Source of the DNA: JADLGL01 sp963667605 | GTDB taxonomy: Bacteria > Pseudomonadota > Alphaproteobacteria > Rhizobiales > Kaistiaceae | Length of the DNA stretch: 64,000 nucleotides | Assembly: GCA_963667605.2 (NCBI GenBank) | Contig: CAXXUZ010000003.1 | Span: 1,240,001 to 1,304,000, forward strand | Direction: 5' to 3' | In this document: positions 34,629-44,237 of the stretch, piece after piece | How the letters are laid out: each line of letters opens with the position of its first letter | Position numbering within the stretch: position 1 is the stretch's first letter | The notes under the pieces: model-generated | Seen by the model: the letters and a program-made list of their open reading frames with translations, nothing else | The model's database searches: none | What the model was told of the DNA's origin: nothing | Translations under genes and position numbers: made by a program

Positions 34629-35141
34629 ATGAGTATCTTCAACTACGCCGCATTCGCTTTGTTCCCGCTGACCATGGCCTATGCCGCCGCGTCCGATCTC
34701 CTTTCGATGACAATACCCAATCGGGTGTCGATCATCTTGGTTGCCGGCTTCGCGGCGTTAGCGCCTTTTGTCCCGGGGATGGATCTAGCTACCTTCGGTC
34801 TCCACTTAGCCGCCGGGGCGGCCGTCTTGGCTGGCGGTTTCATACTCTTTAGTTTCGGCTGGGTTGGCGGCGGTGACGCCAAAATTGCTGCGGCTGCGGC
34901 GTTGTGGCTCGGGTTCGGCAATACCGCCGAGTTTCTGATCTGGACGGCACTGTTTGGCGGGGCATTGACGTTGGTGCTGTTGCTCGCTCGGCGGCGACTA
35001 TTGCCAGTCTTCGCGATCAGACATCAATGGATTGTCCGGCTGCACGATCCCGATACGGGGGTGCCCTACGGCCTCGCGCTCGGCGCCGCGGCTCTTATGA
35101 TCTATCCGCAAACGGGATGGAGTAACCTAGTGTTCGGCTAG
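34629..35141 (+). CDS. cpaA: Prepilin peptidase (A24-family) CpaA/TadV
   Basis: Membrane aspartic protease that removes the Flp prepilin leader; 170 residues. ATG 34629 is chosen over an upstream frame extension because the hydrophobic first helix starts there. The two catalytic Asp are in AAASDLLSMTIPNR (about 22) and GGGDAKI (about 82). Six hydrophobic segments follow the A24 pattern. Confidence 0.94.
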   Translation: MSIFNYAAFALFPLTMAYAAASDLLSMTIPNRVSIILVAGFAALAPFVPGMDLATFGLHLAAGAAVLAGGFILFSFGWVGGGDAKIAAAAALWLGFGNTAEFLIWTALFGGALTLVLLLARRRLLPVFAIRHQWIVRLHDPDTGVPYGLALGAAALMIYPQTGWSNLVFG

Positions 35142-35273
35142 GTTCGGCGGCGGCGTCCGCGTGGTTAGGGCTCGTTAATTACAATTCCTCACACCTGATT
35201 AACCATAAGTACACCATTGCGTGGCGACAGTGCGCTACCGCCAGTCCGATTGGCTGCGGTGAGGCAGGTCGAA

Positions 35274-36104
35274 ATGAATCTCGCGCGCATTCTTGTTTTG
35301 GTCATTGCGTTGGGTGCCGGTGGAGCCGCCGCATACCTGGCGATGAATATGATCAATCAGGAGCCGGCGACGATAGCCACCACAGTTGCCCAAGTGGTCG
35401 AGCCCGCGGCCCCCGCGATCGAGACCGAGGAAGTATTGGTCGCGGTTCGTGACATCCGGCTGGGAACCACGTTGAATACCAATTCGGTGGCATGGCGTGA
35501 ATGGCCGCGCAGCGGCATCCCCGACACCTATATTATTCGCTCGCAACTGCCCGACGGCGCCGAAGAGGTCATCGGCGCCATTGCCAAAGCCACTTTTTAC
35601 GCCGGAGAGCCGATCACACCGGCCAAGCTTGCCCGGACCGACGGCGGATTTCCTTCAGCCATGCTCCCCGCCGGAATGCGCGCGATCGCTCTACCGATCA
35701 ACGCCGACACCAGCGCCGGCGGGTTCATCCTCCCAAATGACCGGGTCGATGTGCTCATGACGCGTCGTGGCGCCAATTTCGACGACGGTGCCGAACGGTA
35801 TGTCACCGAGACGATTCTCAGCAATATTCGAGTTCTTGCAATTGACCAGACCATCCAGGAGCAAGACGGTGAGCCGGTTGTCATCGGCCGCACCGCGACC
35901 CTCGAACTTACGCCTTTGCAAGCCGAGATTCTAACTGTGGCCCAGCAGATTGCCGATCTAATCTTGCTGGCTTTGCGCAGCCTTGCCGACGTCGACGCGG
36001 CGGGCACTCCAGATGCCGTTCACCTCATCGATGGCGACACCCGCACCACCGGCGTGATCGTCGTTCGCAATGGTGTCGCGGTGCAGGTGAATCCAGGCCG
36101 ATGA
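35274..36104 (+). CDS. cpaB: Flp pilus assembly protein CpaB/RcpC
   Basis: A 276-residue membrane-anchored periplasmic protein. ATG 35274 begins a short N-terminal anchor (RILVLVIALGAGGAAAYLAM), followed by the SAF/CpaB domain (LVAVRDIRLGTTLNTNSVAW) and the RcpC C-terminal part with MRAIALPINADTSAGGFILP and NDRVDVLMT. It stabilises the secretin in relatives. Overlaps cpaC by ATGA. Confidence 0.93.
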   Translation: MNLARILVLVIALGAGGAAAYLAMNMINQEPATIATTVAQVVEPAAPAIETEEVLVAVRDIRLGTTLNTNSVAWREWPRSGIPDTYIIRSQLPDGAEEVIGAIAKATFYAGEPITPAKLARTDGGFPSAMLPAGMRAIALPINADTSAGGFILPNDRVDVLMTRRGANFDDGAERYVTETILSNIRVLAIDQTIQEQDGEPVVIGRTATLELTPLQAEILTVAQQIADLILLALRSLADVDAAGTPDAVHLIDGDTRTTGVIVVRNGVAVQVNPGR

Positions 36105-37690
36105 GCGATTTGATCGGCGTCTTCAAGGAGTCCAGTTCGAAAATATCTGCCCACCTCCTTCGTGCGGTCATGATCGCTTCTGCGGCCCTCGTCCCGATCG
36201 TGCCGGCGGCGGCTTCGCCCGACGATCCGACGAATCTCAACGTCGCTCGCTGTGAGGCAAGTGGGGTCAACGGTCATCGGATTTGCACGCTGCCGCTGAA
36301 CAAGTCGCTGATTCTCGATTTGCCTAGCGACGCCCGCGACGTTCTGGTTTCCAACCCCGGGATTGCCGACGTTGTAGTTCGCACTTCGCGGCGCATCTAT
36401 TTGACCGGTGTCGCTGTCGGGCAGACCAATCTGTTCGTGTTCGACGGCTTCGGCAACACCATCGTCAGTCTCGACCTTCAGGTGGAACGAGACATTTCCG
36501 GCCTTGAGGACACGTTGCGGCGGTTAATCCCGGGCTCGAGCATTGTTGTTGAGATGATCAACGACAACATCATCCTTTGGGGCTCGGTCCAGAATGCCGC
36601 CGACGCCATACGCGCCACCGAGCTGGCCAATGTGTTCGGCAACGCCGGCGCCGCGGGCGCCGTCGCACCTGCGGCCGATGCAGCAGCCGATGGGGTCAAT
36701 ATTCAGATCGCCGGAGGTCAGACCACTGACGTTCGTACCAGCTCGATCGTCAATCTTCTGACAATCGAGGGCGAAGACCAGGTCTTCCTCAAGGTCACGG
36801 TGGCGGAGATCGAACGGAACACGGTCAAACAGCTGGGCATCAATTGGAATCTTGAAAACTTCCAGGTCGGCGGCGGGATGGTGTTCTCCGCCATGACCAG
36901 CTCGGTGTTCCCGGTCAATATCCTGCCCCCGAACCGAAATTTCGTGGGCGAAATTATCCAAAACATCGCCGTACCCGACTACGGTGCCGCCGCTGGCGAA
37001 ATGCTGAACGCACGCAGCGCCATCGGGGCAACGATCCAGGCATTGGAAGAGATCGGGTTGTTTCGGACGCTCGCAGAGCCGACCTTGATCGCCATCTCCG
37101 GCGAAACGGCTTCATTCCTGGCGGGCGGTGAATTCCCGGTTCCAGTTCGCGCCGACGCCAACGGTAATGTGGTCGTCGAATATAAGCCCTTCGGCGTCAG
37201 CCTCACCTTCACTCCTGTTGTGCTGTCCGAAGGCCGCATCAGCCTTCATATCGAGACCGAAGTGTCTGAACTCACCGGCCAAGGTGCGCTGCAGGTAGGC
37301 GGAGTAACCCTTCCGGGTCTGAAAGTCCGCCGTGCCGAGACCACGCTGGAGATGCCATCCGGTGGAGCCTTGGTAATGAGCGGCCTCCTTCAGGATCAAG
37401 TCGGCGAAGTCATCAGCGGCCTGCCCGAGGTCCGGCAGATACCGATCATCGGGACCCTGTTCGGCAGCCGCGACTTTCAGCGCAATGAGACGGAGCTTGT
37501 GATCATCGTCACGCCCTATCTGGTGCGGCCGGTCGCGCGCTCCGAATTGGTTCGGCCCGATGACGGCTTTGCTCCCGCAGGGGATGTCGGCGCCAACTTC
37601 TTCGGCCAACTGAATCTTCGCTATGGCGCGCAGGGTGAGACCGACCCGCGGGCGGGCTACCACGGAAACCCAGGCTTCATCATCAAATGA
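36101..37690 (+). CDS. cpaC: Flp pilus outer-membrane secretin CpaC/RcpA
   Basis: A 529-residue type II/III secretin through which the pilus exits. A signal peptide (AVMIASAALVPIVPAAASP) is followed by a CpaC N-terminal domain (LNKSLILDLPSDARDVLVSN), a BON-like stretch and the C-terminal secretin core with VTPYLVRPVARSEL at its end. Lies in the cpaB-cpaC-cpaD series. Confidence 0.94.
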   Translation: MSDLIGVFKESSSKISAHLLRAVMIASAALVPIVPAAASPDDPTNLNVARCEASGVNGHRICTLPLNKSLILDLPSDARDVLVSNPGIADVVVRTSRRIYLTGVAVGQTNLFVFDGFGNTIVSLDLQVERDISGLEDTLRRLIPGSSIVVEMINDNIILWGSVQNAADAIRATELANVFGNAGAAGAVAPAADAAADGVNIQIAGGQTTDVRTSSIVNLLTIEGEDQVFLKVTVAEIERNTVKQLGINWNLENFQVGGGMVFSAMTSSVFPVNILPPNRNFVGEIIQNIAVPDYGAAAGEMLNARSAIGATIQALEEIGLFRTLAEPTLIAISGETASFLAGGEFPVPVRADANGNVVVEYKPFGVSLTFTPVVLSEGRISLHIETEVSELTGQGALQVGGVTLPGLKVRRAETTLEMPSGGALVMSGLLQDQVGEVISGLPEVRQIPIIGTLFGSRDFQRNETELVIIVTPYLVRPVARSELVRPDDGFAPAGDVGANFFGQLNLRYGAQGETDPRAGYHGNPGFIIK

Positions 37691-37715
37691 TGAGTCTCGA
37701 CATTGAGTGGAGTGA

Positions 37716-38456
37716 ATGGCGATGAGTGAGATTGCGACGGTTGGCGGGGAGCGCTCTGATTGCAATTGGTGGCCTAGGGCGCTCGCGATCGGTTTGCTTT
37801 GCCTCAGTGCTGCTGCGTGCAGTGGAACTTACCGTTCGGCAGTGGTCGGAGCGGTACCGGACGACTACCGCCTTAACCATCCGATTACCATATCGGAGGG
37901 CTTGGCGACCCTCGATATTCCGGTGGGCATGGAGACTCGCTATCTTCCGCGGGGTATGGAGGACAACGTCACCGGATTCGCACGCGTCTTCATGCAAAGC
38001 GGGAGCGCAATCATCGCGATCGTCTTGCCTGCCGGTTCGGCCAACGCCTATGCCGCTGCGGCGATCGCAGTTCAGATCGAGCAGATTCTCCTGGCTGCGA
38101 GCGTGCCGCTCGAATTGATCCAATATCGATCATATCCGGCGCAGCCGAACGAAACAGAAGCGCCAATTCGGCTCGCCTTCGTACAAATCATGGCCAACGC
38201 CTCGCCCTGCGGACCTTGGCCCGACAATGTCGCGCGCAATTTCAATAACCAACACTACGCTAATTTCGGCTGCGCTACGCAGAACAACTTAGCCGCAATG
38301 ATCGCAAATCCGCTCGATCTTCTCTACCCGCGGGTAATGCCGCCGCCCAATGCCGCGCGTCGTGGCGACGTGCTTCAGAACTATCAGAACGGCCACGCCA
38401 CAGATACCGACTATCCCGCGGATTTTGGTGGCGGCATAGCGGCGGTGGGGCAATGA
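37716..38456 (+). CDS. cpaD: Flp pilus assembly lipoprotein CpaD
   Basis: A 246-residue lipoprotein. After LGLLCLS-type hydrophobic start, LSAAAC gives the lipobox. The mature part contains the CpaD features YRLNHPITISEG and FVQIMANASPCGPWPDNVA, then NFGCATQNNLAAMIANP, matching the family. It overlaps the cpaE start by ATGA. Helps anchor the secretin. Confidence 0.92.
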   Translation: MAMSEIATVGGERSDCNWWPRALAIGLLCLSAAACSGTYRSAVVGAVPDDYRLNHPITISEGLATLDIPVGMETRYLPRGMEDNVTGFARVFMQSGSAIIAIVLPAGSANAYAAAAIAVQIEQILLAASVPLELIQYRSYPAQPNETEAPIRLAFVQIMANASPCGPWPDNVARNFNNQHYANFGCATQNNLAAMIANPLDLLYPRVMPPPNAARRGDVLQNYQNGHATDTDYPADFGGGIAAVGQ

Positions 38457-39745
38457 TGACCGACCTCGCCTTTGGCGATCAGCAGCCTGCGGATGATGAG
38501 TCCGAATCGGCGAAGCAGACGGTAAAGGACGCCAGCGACATCCGGCCCGTACCGAGAATATCGATCCAGGCTTTCTGCGAATCGCAGGAGCTGGCCGATG
38601 CCGTGAACCAGGCCGCTGCCGATCGACGGATGAGTCGCGCCCATGTGAAGGTACACTCGGGCGGAGTTTCTGCCGCGACCGAGTTCTACGGCGCCGCTCC
38701 CACTCCCAATTTGATTATCGTCGAAAGCAAACTGCCCCACGACCGGCTGATTGCGGAGTTGGATCATCTCTCAAATGTTTGCGACCCGGGATCCAAGGTG
38801 GTGGTGGTCGGACATGTCAACGATGTTCAGCTCTATCGCGAGTTGGCGCGGCGCGGGGTCAGCGAATATGTAGTGGCGCCGGTCGATGCCGTTCAACTGA
38901 TCGGCACGATCTCCGATCTTTATGCCGAACCCGGGGCCGAACCGCTCGGGCGGACGGTCGCCTTTCTCGGCAGCAAGGGCGGGGTGGGGTCGTCAACCGT
39001 GTCACACTGCGTCGCTTTTGGGCTGGCGCAAACCTTTGACACCGATGTCCTCTTAGCCGATCTTGACTTTTCCTTCGGCACCGCTGGCCTCGATTTCAAC
39101 CAGGATCCGACTCAAGGTATCGCTGAGGCGATACACGCCCCCGAGCGTCTTGACGATGTTTTTCTCGACCGCCTATTGGCGCGCTGCACCGATCATCTGA
39201 GCCTGTTGGCTGCCCCGGCGACGCTGGATCGAACATTCGATTTGGGCGAGGCCGAACTCGAACCGATAATCGAGCTTGCCCAAGCGAACGTTCCGACGGT
39301 GATCCTCGATTTGCCGCATGTCTGGACCAACTGGCTTAAACACACGCTTGTGGCCGCCGACGAAATCGTCCTCACCGTGGAGCCCGATCTCGCCAACCTG
39401 CGCAACGCCAAGAACTTGATCGACATGTTGCGTCAGGCTCGCAAGAACGATCGGCCACCGCTGGTCGTGATCAACCGGGTCGGCATGGCCAAGCGTCCGG
39501 AAATCAAAGTCGATGACTTTGCCGGGGCACTCGAGGTCGAACCCCTCGCGGTGATACCGTTTGACGCCCATTTGTTCGGTACCGCTGCCAATAATGGACA
39601 AGTCGTCGCCGAAGTGGATCCCAAGGCAGCCATCGTGGAATCGTTCAATGTGATCGCTCAGGCTGTTTCAGGCCGCCAGGAGATCCGTCATTCCAAGCGC
39701 CAGGGTCTGCTCGCCAGGCTCCGCCGCAAGAAGATGGGCAAATAA
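38453..39745 (+). CDS. cpaE: Pilus-localising ParA/MinD-like ATPase CpaE/TadZ
   Basis: A 430-residue protein: an atypical receiver-like N-terminal domain (about 30-150) and a MinD-type ATPase domain with the deviant Walker A FLGSKGGVGSSTVSH (about 176-190), DVLLADLDFSFGTAGLDF and the switch TVILDLPHVW. It positions the pilus machine at the cell pole in Caulobacter. The gene is followed by cpaF after six bases. Confidence 0.93.
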   Translation: MMTDLAFGDQQPADDESESAKQTVKDASDIRPVPRISIQAFCESQELADAVNQAAADRRMSRAHVKVHSGGVSAATEFYGAAPTPNLIIVESKLPHDRLIAELDHLSNVCDPGSKVVVVGHVNDVQLYRELARRGVSEYVVAPVDAVQLIGTISDLYAEPGAEPLGRTVAFLGSKGGVGSSTVSHCVAFGLAQTFDTDVLLADLDFSFGTAGLDFNQDPTQGIAEAIHAPERLDDVFLDRLLARCTDHLSLLAAPATLDRTFDLGEAELEPIIELAQANVPTVILDLPHVWTNWLKHTLVAADEIVLTVEPDLANLRNAKNLIDMLRQARKNDRPPLVVINRVGMAKRPEIKVDDFAGALEVEPLAVIPFDAHLFGTAANNGQVVAEVDPKAAIVESFNVIAQAVSGRQEIRHSKRQGLLARLRRKKMGK

Positions 39746-39751
39746 GGCGTC

Positions 39752-41248
39752 ATGTTCGGCAAAAGGGGAGCATTCGAATCGGACGGTGGTGGTGGGAAAG
39801 CGACAATACCGCCGGTCCCGCCGCCGCCAGCAACGCCGGAAATTGACGAGAGCGCCGAACAGTTGTCACCGCTCGATCTCGTCGAGCCCGCTACCAAGCC
39901 GGGCCCAGCTCCCGATGCCGCACAAGTAGCCCCGACATCCCGGGGTCAAGTGCCCCGCTCCGAAAACTACTACGACGTTAAGTCGACGATTTTTGCCGCT
40001 CTTCTCGACACAATCGACCTGTCGCAGCTCGCCAAGCTCGAAATGGAATCGGCACGCGAGGAAATCCGGGACATCGTCAACGACATCATCGGTCTCAAGA
40101 ACATCGTGATGTCGATTTCCGAGCAGGAGGATCTGCTCGAGGACATCGGCAACGACGTTCTTGGACTTGGGCCCTTGGAGCCGCTACTGGCACGAGACGA
40201 CATCGCTGACATCATGGTCAACGGCGCCAACCGAACCTACATTGAGGTCGGCGGCAAGGTTGAGGCCACGGCGATCCGGTTCCGCGACAACACCCAGCTG
40301 ATGAATATTTGTCAGCGGATCGTCAGCCAGGTCGGCCGCCGCGTCGATGAGGCCAACCCGATCTGCGACGCCCGTCTTCCGGACGGGTCGCGCGTCAACG
40401 TCATATCCCCGCCCTTGTCGCTCGAGGGCCCCACCCTCACAATCCGGAAATTCCGCAAGGACAAGCTGACCTTAGAGCAGCTTGTCGGCTTCGGAACGAT
40501 CACGCCGGAAGGCGCGACCATTCTGGAAATCATCGCTCAATCGCGCTGCAACATTTTGATCTCCGGAGGCACCGGCTCAGGCAAGACGACTCTACTCAAT
40601 TGTCTTACGTTCTACATCGGACACGACGAGCGCATCATCACCTGCGAAGACGCCGCTGAGCTCCAATTGCAGCAGCAACATGTCGTGCGGCTTGAAACAC
40701 GCCCGCCCAATATCGAAGGCGAGGGCGAGATCACTATGCGTGATTTGGTTCGCAACTGCCTGCGTATGCGCCCAGAGCGAATCATCGTTGGCGAGGTACG
40801 CGGTCCCGAAGCGTTCGACCTCCTGCAGGCGATGAATACTGGCCATGACGGATCGATGGGGACACTTCACTCTAACTCGCCGCGAGAGGCGATGTTGCGT
40901 CTTGAATCAATGATCACAATGGGTGGTTTCAATCTCCCATCCAAGACCATTCGGGAGATGATCTCCGGATCGATTGATGTGATTGTTCATGTCTCGCGAA
41001 TGCGCGACGGATCGCGCCGTATTACCCACATCATCGAAGTGACGGGTATGGAGGGCGAGGTCATTATCAGCCAGGATTTGTTCGTCTTCGAGATTTCGGG
41101 AGAGGATTCCAGTGGGCGGATCCTAGGAAGCCACCGTTCCACTGGCATCGGCCGGCCGGCGTTTTGGGAACGGGCTCGATACTTCAATCTTGAAAAGAAG
41201 CTTGCCTCCGCGATCGACGCGTCGGCTGACGCCAACCAGTCGGTTTGA
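39752..41248 (+). CDS. cpaF: Type IV/Tad secretion ATPase CpaF/TadA
   Basis: The hexameric motor for pilin polymerisation, 498 residues. A Pro-rich N terminus (about 1-60) precedes the ATPase with Walker A ISGGTGSGKTTLLN (about 270), Asp box, Walker B RIIVGEVRGPEA and His box GSMGTLHSNSPREA. Full length for the family; overlaps the region before tadB. Confidence 0.95.
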   Translation: MFGKRGAFESDGGGGKATIPPVPPPPATPEIDESAEQLSPLDLVEPATKPGPAPDAAQVAPTSRGQVPRSENYYDVKSTIFAALLDTIDLSQLAKLEMESAREEIRDIVNDIIGLKNIVMSISEQEDLLEDIGNDVLGLGPLEPLLARDDIADIMVNGANRTYIEVGGKVEATAIRFRDNTQLMNICQRIVSQVGRRVDEANPICDARLPDGSRVNVISPPLSLEGPTLTIRKFRKDKLTLEQLVGFGTITPEGATILEIIAQSRCNILISGGTGSGKTTLLNCLTFYIGHDERIITCEDAAELQLQQQHVVRLETRPPNIEGEGEITMRDLVRNCLRMRPERIIVGEVRGPEAFDLLQAMNTGHDGSMGTLHSNSPREAMLRLESMITMGGFNLPSKTIREMISGSIDVIVHVSRMRDGSRRITHIIEVTGMEGEVIISQDLFVFEISGEDSSGRILGSHRSTGIGRPAFWERARYFNLEKKLASAIDASADANQSV

Positions 41249-41250
41249 GT

Positions 41251-42264
41251 ATGAGCGAGTTACTGACGCCTCAAATGATGATCGTCGCGCTGGCAGTGCT
41301 GGCCGCACTTGCGGTGGGCGGGATCGCTTACGCGATATTCTATGGCCGCATACGCGGGTCGACGGTGGCCGAACAGCGGCTCGGTCAGCTCAGGGACAAA
41401 ACCGAGAGCACCGCTCCGGTGATCCGCACCGCTGATGCCGCTGCCAAACGCCGAAAGGCGGTTCAGGATTCTCTGAAGGAAATGGAAGTGAAGGAACGCG
41501 CCAAAGCGCGCAACCGTTCGTCACCGCCGCTGGATCTCCGACTCACGCAGGCAGGCCTAACTTGGTCCAAGCAAACCTTCTTCATCTTCGGGGCAATTTC
41601 TGGGGTGGTCTTCTTGGTGCTGGCTTTGTTCATAGGCGCACCGATCTATGTGGCCGTGGGGCTTGGCGCAGCCGGGGCGGTCGAGTTTCCTTTTTGGGTA
41701 GTCAATTTCCGTAGGAAACGCCGTTTCAAAGCTTTCCTCGCGGAGTTTCCCAATTCAGTCGACATTATCGTCCGCGGGGTGAAAGCGGGCTTGCCGCTCA
41801 ATGATTGCCTTCGGATGGTCGGCACCGAGGCGGTAGATCCGGTCCGTACGGAGTTTCGGACCATCCATGAACGGCAAGGCTTGGGGATGACGGTCGCCGA
41901 AGCGATCGCCGAAATGCCGGAACGGGTGCCGCTGGCAGAGGCCAACTTCTTCGTCATCGCGATCGCTATTCAACAACAGACCGGCGGCAATCTTGCCGAG
42001 GCGCTTGGCAATCTGTCCAAAGTGCTTCGCGAGCGAGCCAAAATGAAGGGCAAGATCAAGGCGATGAGCATGGAGGCGAAAGCCTCGGCCTGGATTATTG
42101 GCGCGCTGCCCGTGATCGTGATGGTTCTCGTCTATCTCACCAGTCCCGACTATATCATGCTGCTGTTTACCGAATCCCTTGGCAACGCCATTCTGGTAGC
42201 CTCGGCATTTTGGATGATGATCGGCGTCTTTGTGATGCGCAAGATGATCAATTTCCAAGTATAG
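41251..42264 (+). CDS. tadB: Inner-membrane platform protein TadB
   Basis: A 337-residue T2SSF-fold membrane protein that forms the pilus assembly platform. ATG 41251 (MSELLTPQ) is preferred over TTG 41245, which would overlap the cpaF stop. Hydrophobic stretches lie at about residues 10-30, 108-145 and at the C terminus, and NSVDIIVRGVKAGLPLNDCL, IAIQQQTGGNLAEALGNLS mark the T2SSF domain. Confidence 0.94.
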   Translation: MSELLTPQMMIVALAVLAALAVGGIAYAIFYGRIRGSTVAEQRLGQLRDKTESTAPVIRTADAAAKRRKAVQDSLKEMEVKERAKARNRSSPPLDLRLTQAGLTWSKQTFFIFGAISGVVFLVLALFIGAPIYVAVGLGAAGAVEFPFWVVNFRRKRRFKAFLAEFPNSVDIIVRGVKAGLPLNDCLRMVGTEAVDPVRTEFRTIHERQGLGMTVAEAIAEMPERVPLAEANFFVIAIAIQQQTGGNLAEALGNLSKVLRERAKMKGKIKAMSMEAKASAWIIGALPVIVMVLVYLTSPDYIMLLFTESLGNAILVASAFWMMIGVFVMRKMINFQV

Positions 42265-42270
42265 CTCGCG

Positions 42271-43257
42271 ATGTTTGGCTCGATCATCGAAAGTATCTCC
42301 GATCCGCAAATCTTGGTGGCCGGATTCGCGGCAGTCGCCGTGATCGCCACTATAATCACGGTGGCGATGCCATTGCTGGCGACAGACAAGTTGACGCGGC
42401 GCATCAAGGCGGTGGCGATCGAACGGGAGCAGATCCGCACTCGCGAGCGAGGGCGACTCACAAATGAAAAACAACGGGCCAGCGTGCGCAACGTGGAGCC
42501 GACCCGCTACATCCGCGGCATTGTCGATCGGTTCAATCTACGCAAGGCGCTTGCCGACGAGGGAACCATCGCCCGACTGCGGGTCACCGGCTATCGCGGC
42601 CAGGCGCCGCTTTTCGTGTTTCTGTTTGCCCGCTTGGTGCTGCCGCTGGTTCTGTTCGTCGGCGCAATCATCTATCTGTTCTTCGTCGGCGAATACGACC
42701 AGCCGCCGCTGTTCAAGATCATCGTCGCGATCTTGATCGCTTATGTCGGTTTTTACGCACCCAATCTGTACGTCCGCAACCGCGCTCAGAAGCGGCAGCT
42801 GTCGATCAGACGCGCCTGGCCCGACGCACTTGATCTACTTCTGATCTGCGTTGAATCGGGAATGTCCGCCGAAGCCGCGTTCTGCAAAGTATCGGAGGAA
42901 ATAGGGGTCCAATCGACCGAGCTCGCGGAGGAGTTGATGCTGACGACCGCCGAATTGTTATACCTCCCGGAGCGTCGCGCGGCCTATGAGAACCTGGCCG
43001 CCAGAACCGGGTTGGACGCCGTCAAGTCGGTGACTCTGGCCTTGGTTCAGTCCGAGCGCTATGGAACCCCTCTTGGACAGTCTCTACGGGTGATGGCCCA
43101 AGAAAGTCGCGACATCAGAATGAATGACGCTGAAAAGAAGGCTGCGGCCTTGCCGCCTAAATTGACGGTTCCGATGATTCTGTTTTTTCTGCCGGTACTC
43201 TTCGGCGTCATTCTCGGACCGGCGGTGATCGAACTGATGGGCGAGGGCTTCCTCTAG
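42271..43257 (+). CDS. tadC: Inner-membrane platform protein TadC
   Basis: A 328-residue second platform protein paired with TadB. Hydrophobic segments at about 12-35 and 110-155, the T2SSF motif LLLICVESGMSAEAAF and SERYGTPLGQSLRVMAQESR, then a final hydrophobic PMILFFLPVLFGVILGP. Starts six bases after tadB. Confidence 0.94.
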   Translation: MFGSIIESISDPQILVAGFAAVAVIATIITVAMPLLATDKLTRRIKAVAIEREQIRTRERGRLTNEKQRASVRNVEPTRYIRGIVDRFNLRKALADEGTIARLRVTGYRGQAPLFVFLFARLVLPLVLFVGAIIYLFFVGEYDQPPLFKIIVAILIAYVGFYAPNLYVRNRAQKRQLSIRRAWPDALDLLLICVESGMSAEAAFCKVSEEIGVQSTELAEELMLTTAELLYLPERRAAYENLAARTGLDAVKSVTLALVQSERYGTPLGQSLRVMAQESRDIRMNDAEKKAAALPPKLTVPMILFFLPVLFGVILGPAVIELMGEGFL

Positions 43258-43267
43258 CCCCACCAGA

Positions 43268-44086
43268 TCAAAGGGCGCCGTCGCCCTGAGCCAATTGACT
43301 CCATGCGTCCTGGCTGGACAGCATAGCTCGCAGATATGCGATATTGGCTTCGGCCTGCTCGGGCGACAGTTCCTCCCGCGCGATCTGCTCGGCTTCCTCG
43401 AAACGCCCTTGCAGACCCACAACCAACGCCAAATTCTGTCGAACCCGGCTGTCGGCGGTCGGCAATGCGACGGCGCGCCGCAAATGTTGCTCCGCGGTCG
43501 CCAGTTCGCCCGTCAGAACGTACGACATGCCGAGATTAGACCACAGCGAGGCCTCCCCAGGCTCCAGATCGATCGCTTGGCTGTAGCGCTGCCGCGCAGT
43601 CGCAGCTTGTCCGAGCTGATCCAGGATCGCCGCCTCGGCGGAAAGAAGTCGCCAATCCGGCTGGTCGGGCAATTGTGCTCGGCGGATAATGGTCAACGCT
43701 TCGTTGAACGCGCCGAGGCTCGCCAGCGTTTTGCCGTAAGCGGCCATGATTTCTCGGTCGTCAGGATAGTTAAGAGTAGCCCGTTGCAGCACTGCCGCCG
43801 CCTGCTCGAATCGATTGAGCCGCATTAGCACCGACGAATAGCTAAGCGCGATGCTGCGGTCGTCGGGAGCGGCGGAGTACAGCTCGTCCCAATGGGCGAC
43901 CATTGCATCGAGGTCGTTTTCGCCGATCGGATCGGCGATCGCACCGGTCGTCGTTGGGTCGACCATTGCCGCGCGCTGGGTGTTGCAGGCGGAAAGCGGA
44001 AGGATCAACGCGAGCGGGACCAGCATCGTCGTCCACAGGAGGCTGCCGGTTGAGCGGCGTGTCGGAGGCACTGAAGGCGGCATCAC
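43268..44086 (-). CDS. tadD: Tad locus TPR lipoprotein TadD
   Basis: A 272-residue lipoprotein with signal peptide and lipobox LSAC (LILPLSACNTQ). Four or more tetratricopeptide repeats follow (LDQLGQAATARQRYSQAIDL, EASLWSNLGMSYVLTGELAT), a scaffold for secretin assembly. It is convergent with tadC across ten bases, oriented opposite to the cpa operon. Confidence 0.92.
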   Translation of the reverse strand: MMPPSVPPTRRSTGSLLWTTMLVPLALILPLSACNTQRAAMVDPTTTGAIADPIGENDLDAMVAHWDELYSAAPDDRSIALSYSSVLMRLNRFEQAAAVLQRATLNYPDDREIMAAYGKTLASLGAFNEALTIIRRAQLPDQPDWRLLSAEAAILDQLGQAATARQRYSQAIDLEPGEASLWSNLGMSYVLTGELATAEQHLRRAVALPTADSRVRQNLALVVGLQGRFEEAEQIAREELSPEQAEANIAYLRAMLSSQDAWSQLAQGDGAL

Positions 44087-44237
44087 GATTGCCGTGTCAC
44101 CAAGGGACCAGGGAGAAATCCAATTGACGCGTCAATAGAACGTTAACCCTAACGGATGGTTAACTAGCGACCCTCGGCACCTTGCTACCGGACTCCCGCA
44201 TCGACATGATCGCGGACTCCAGGGAGGAGAACCAACA

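Noticed and set aside
36101..37690. CpaC read as a type III secretion system component
   Set aside because: Neighbours are cpaB, cpaD, cpaE, cpaF and tadB/C, and no type III export genes occur here.
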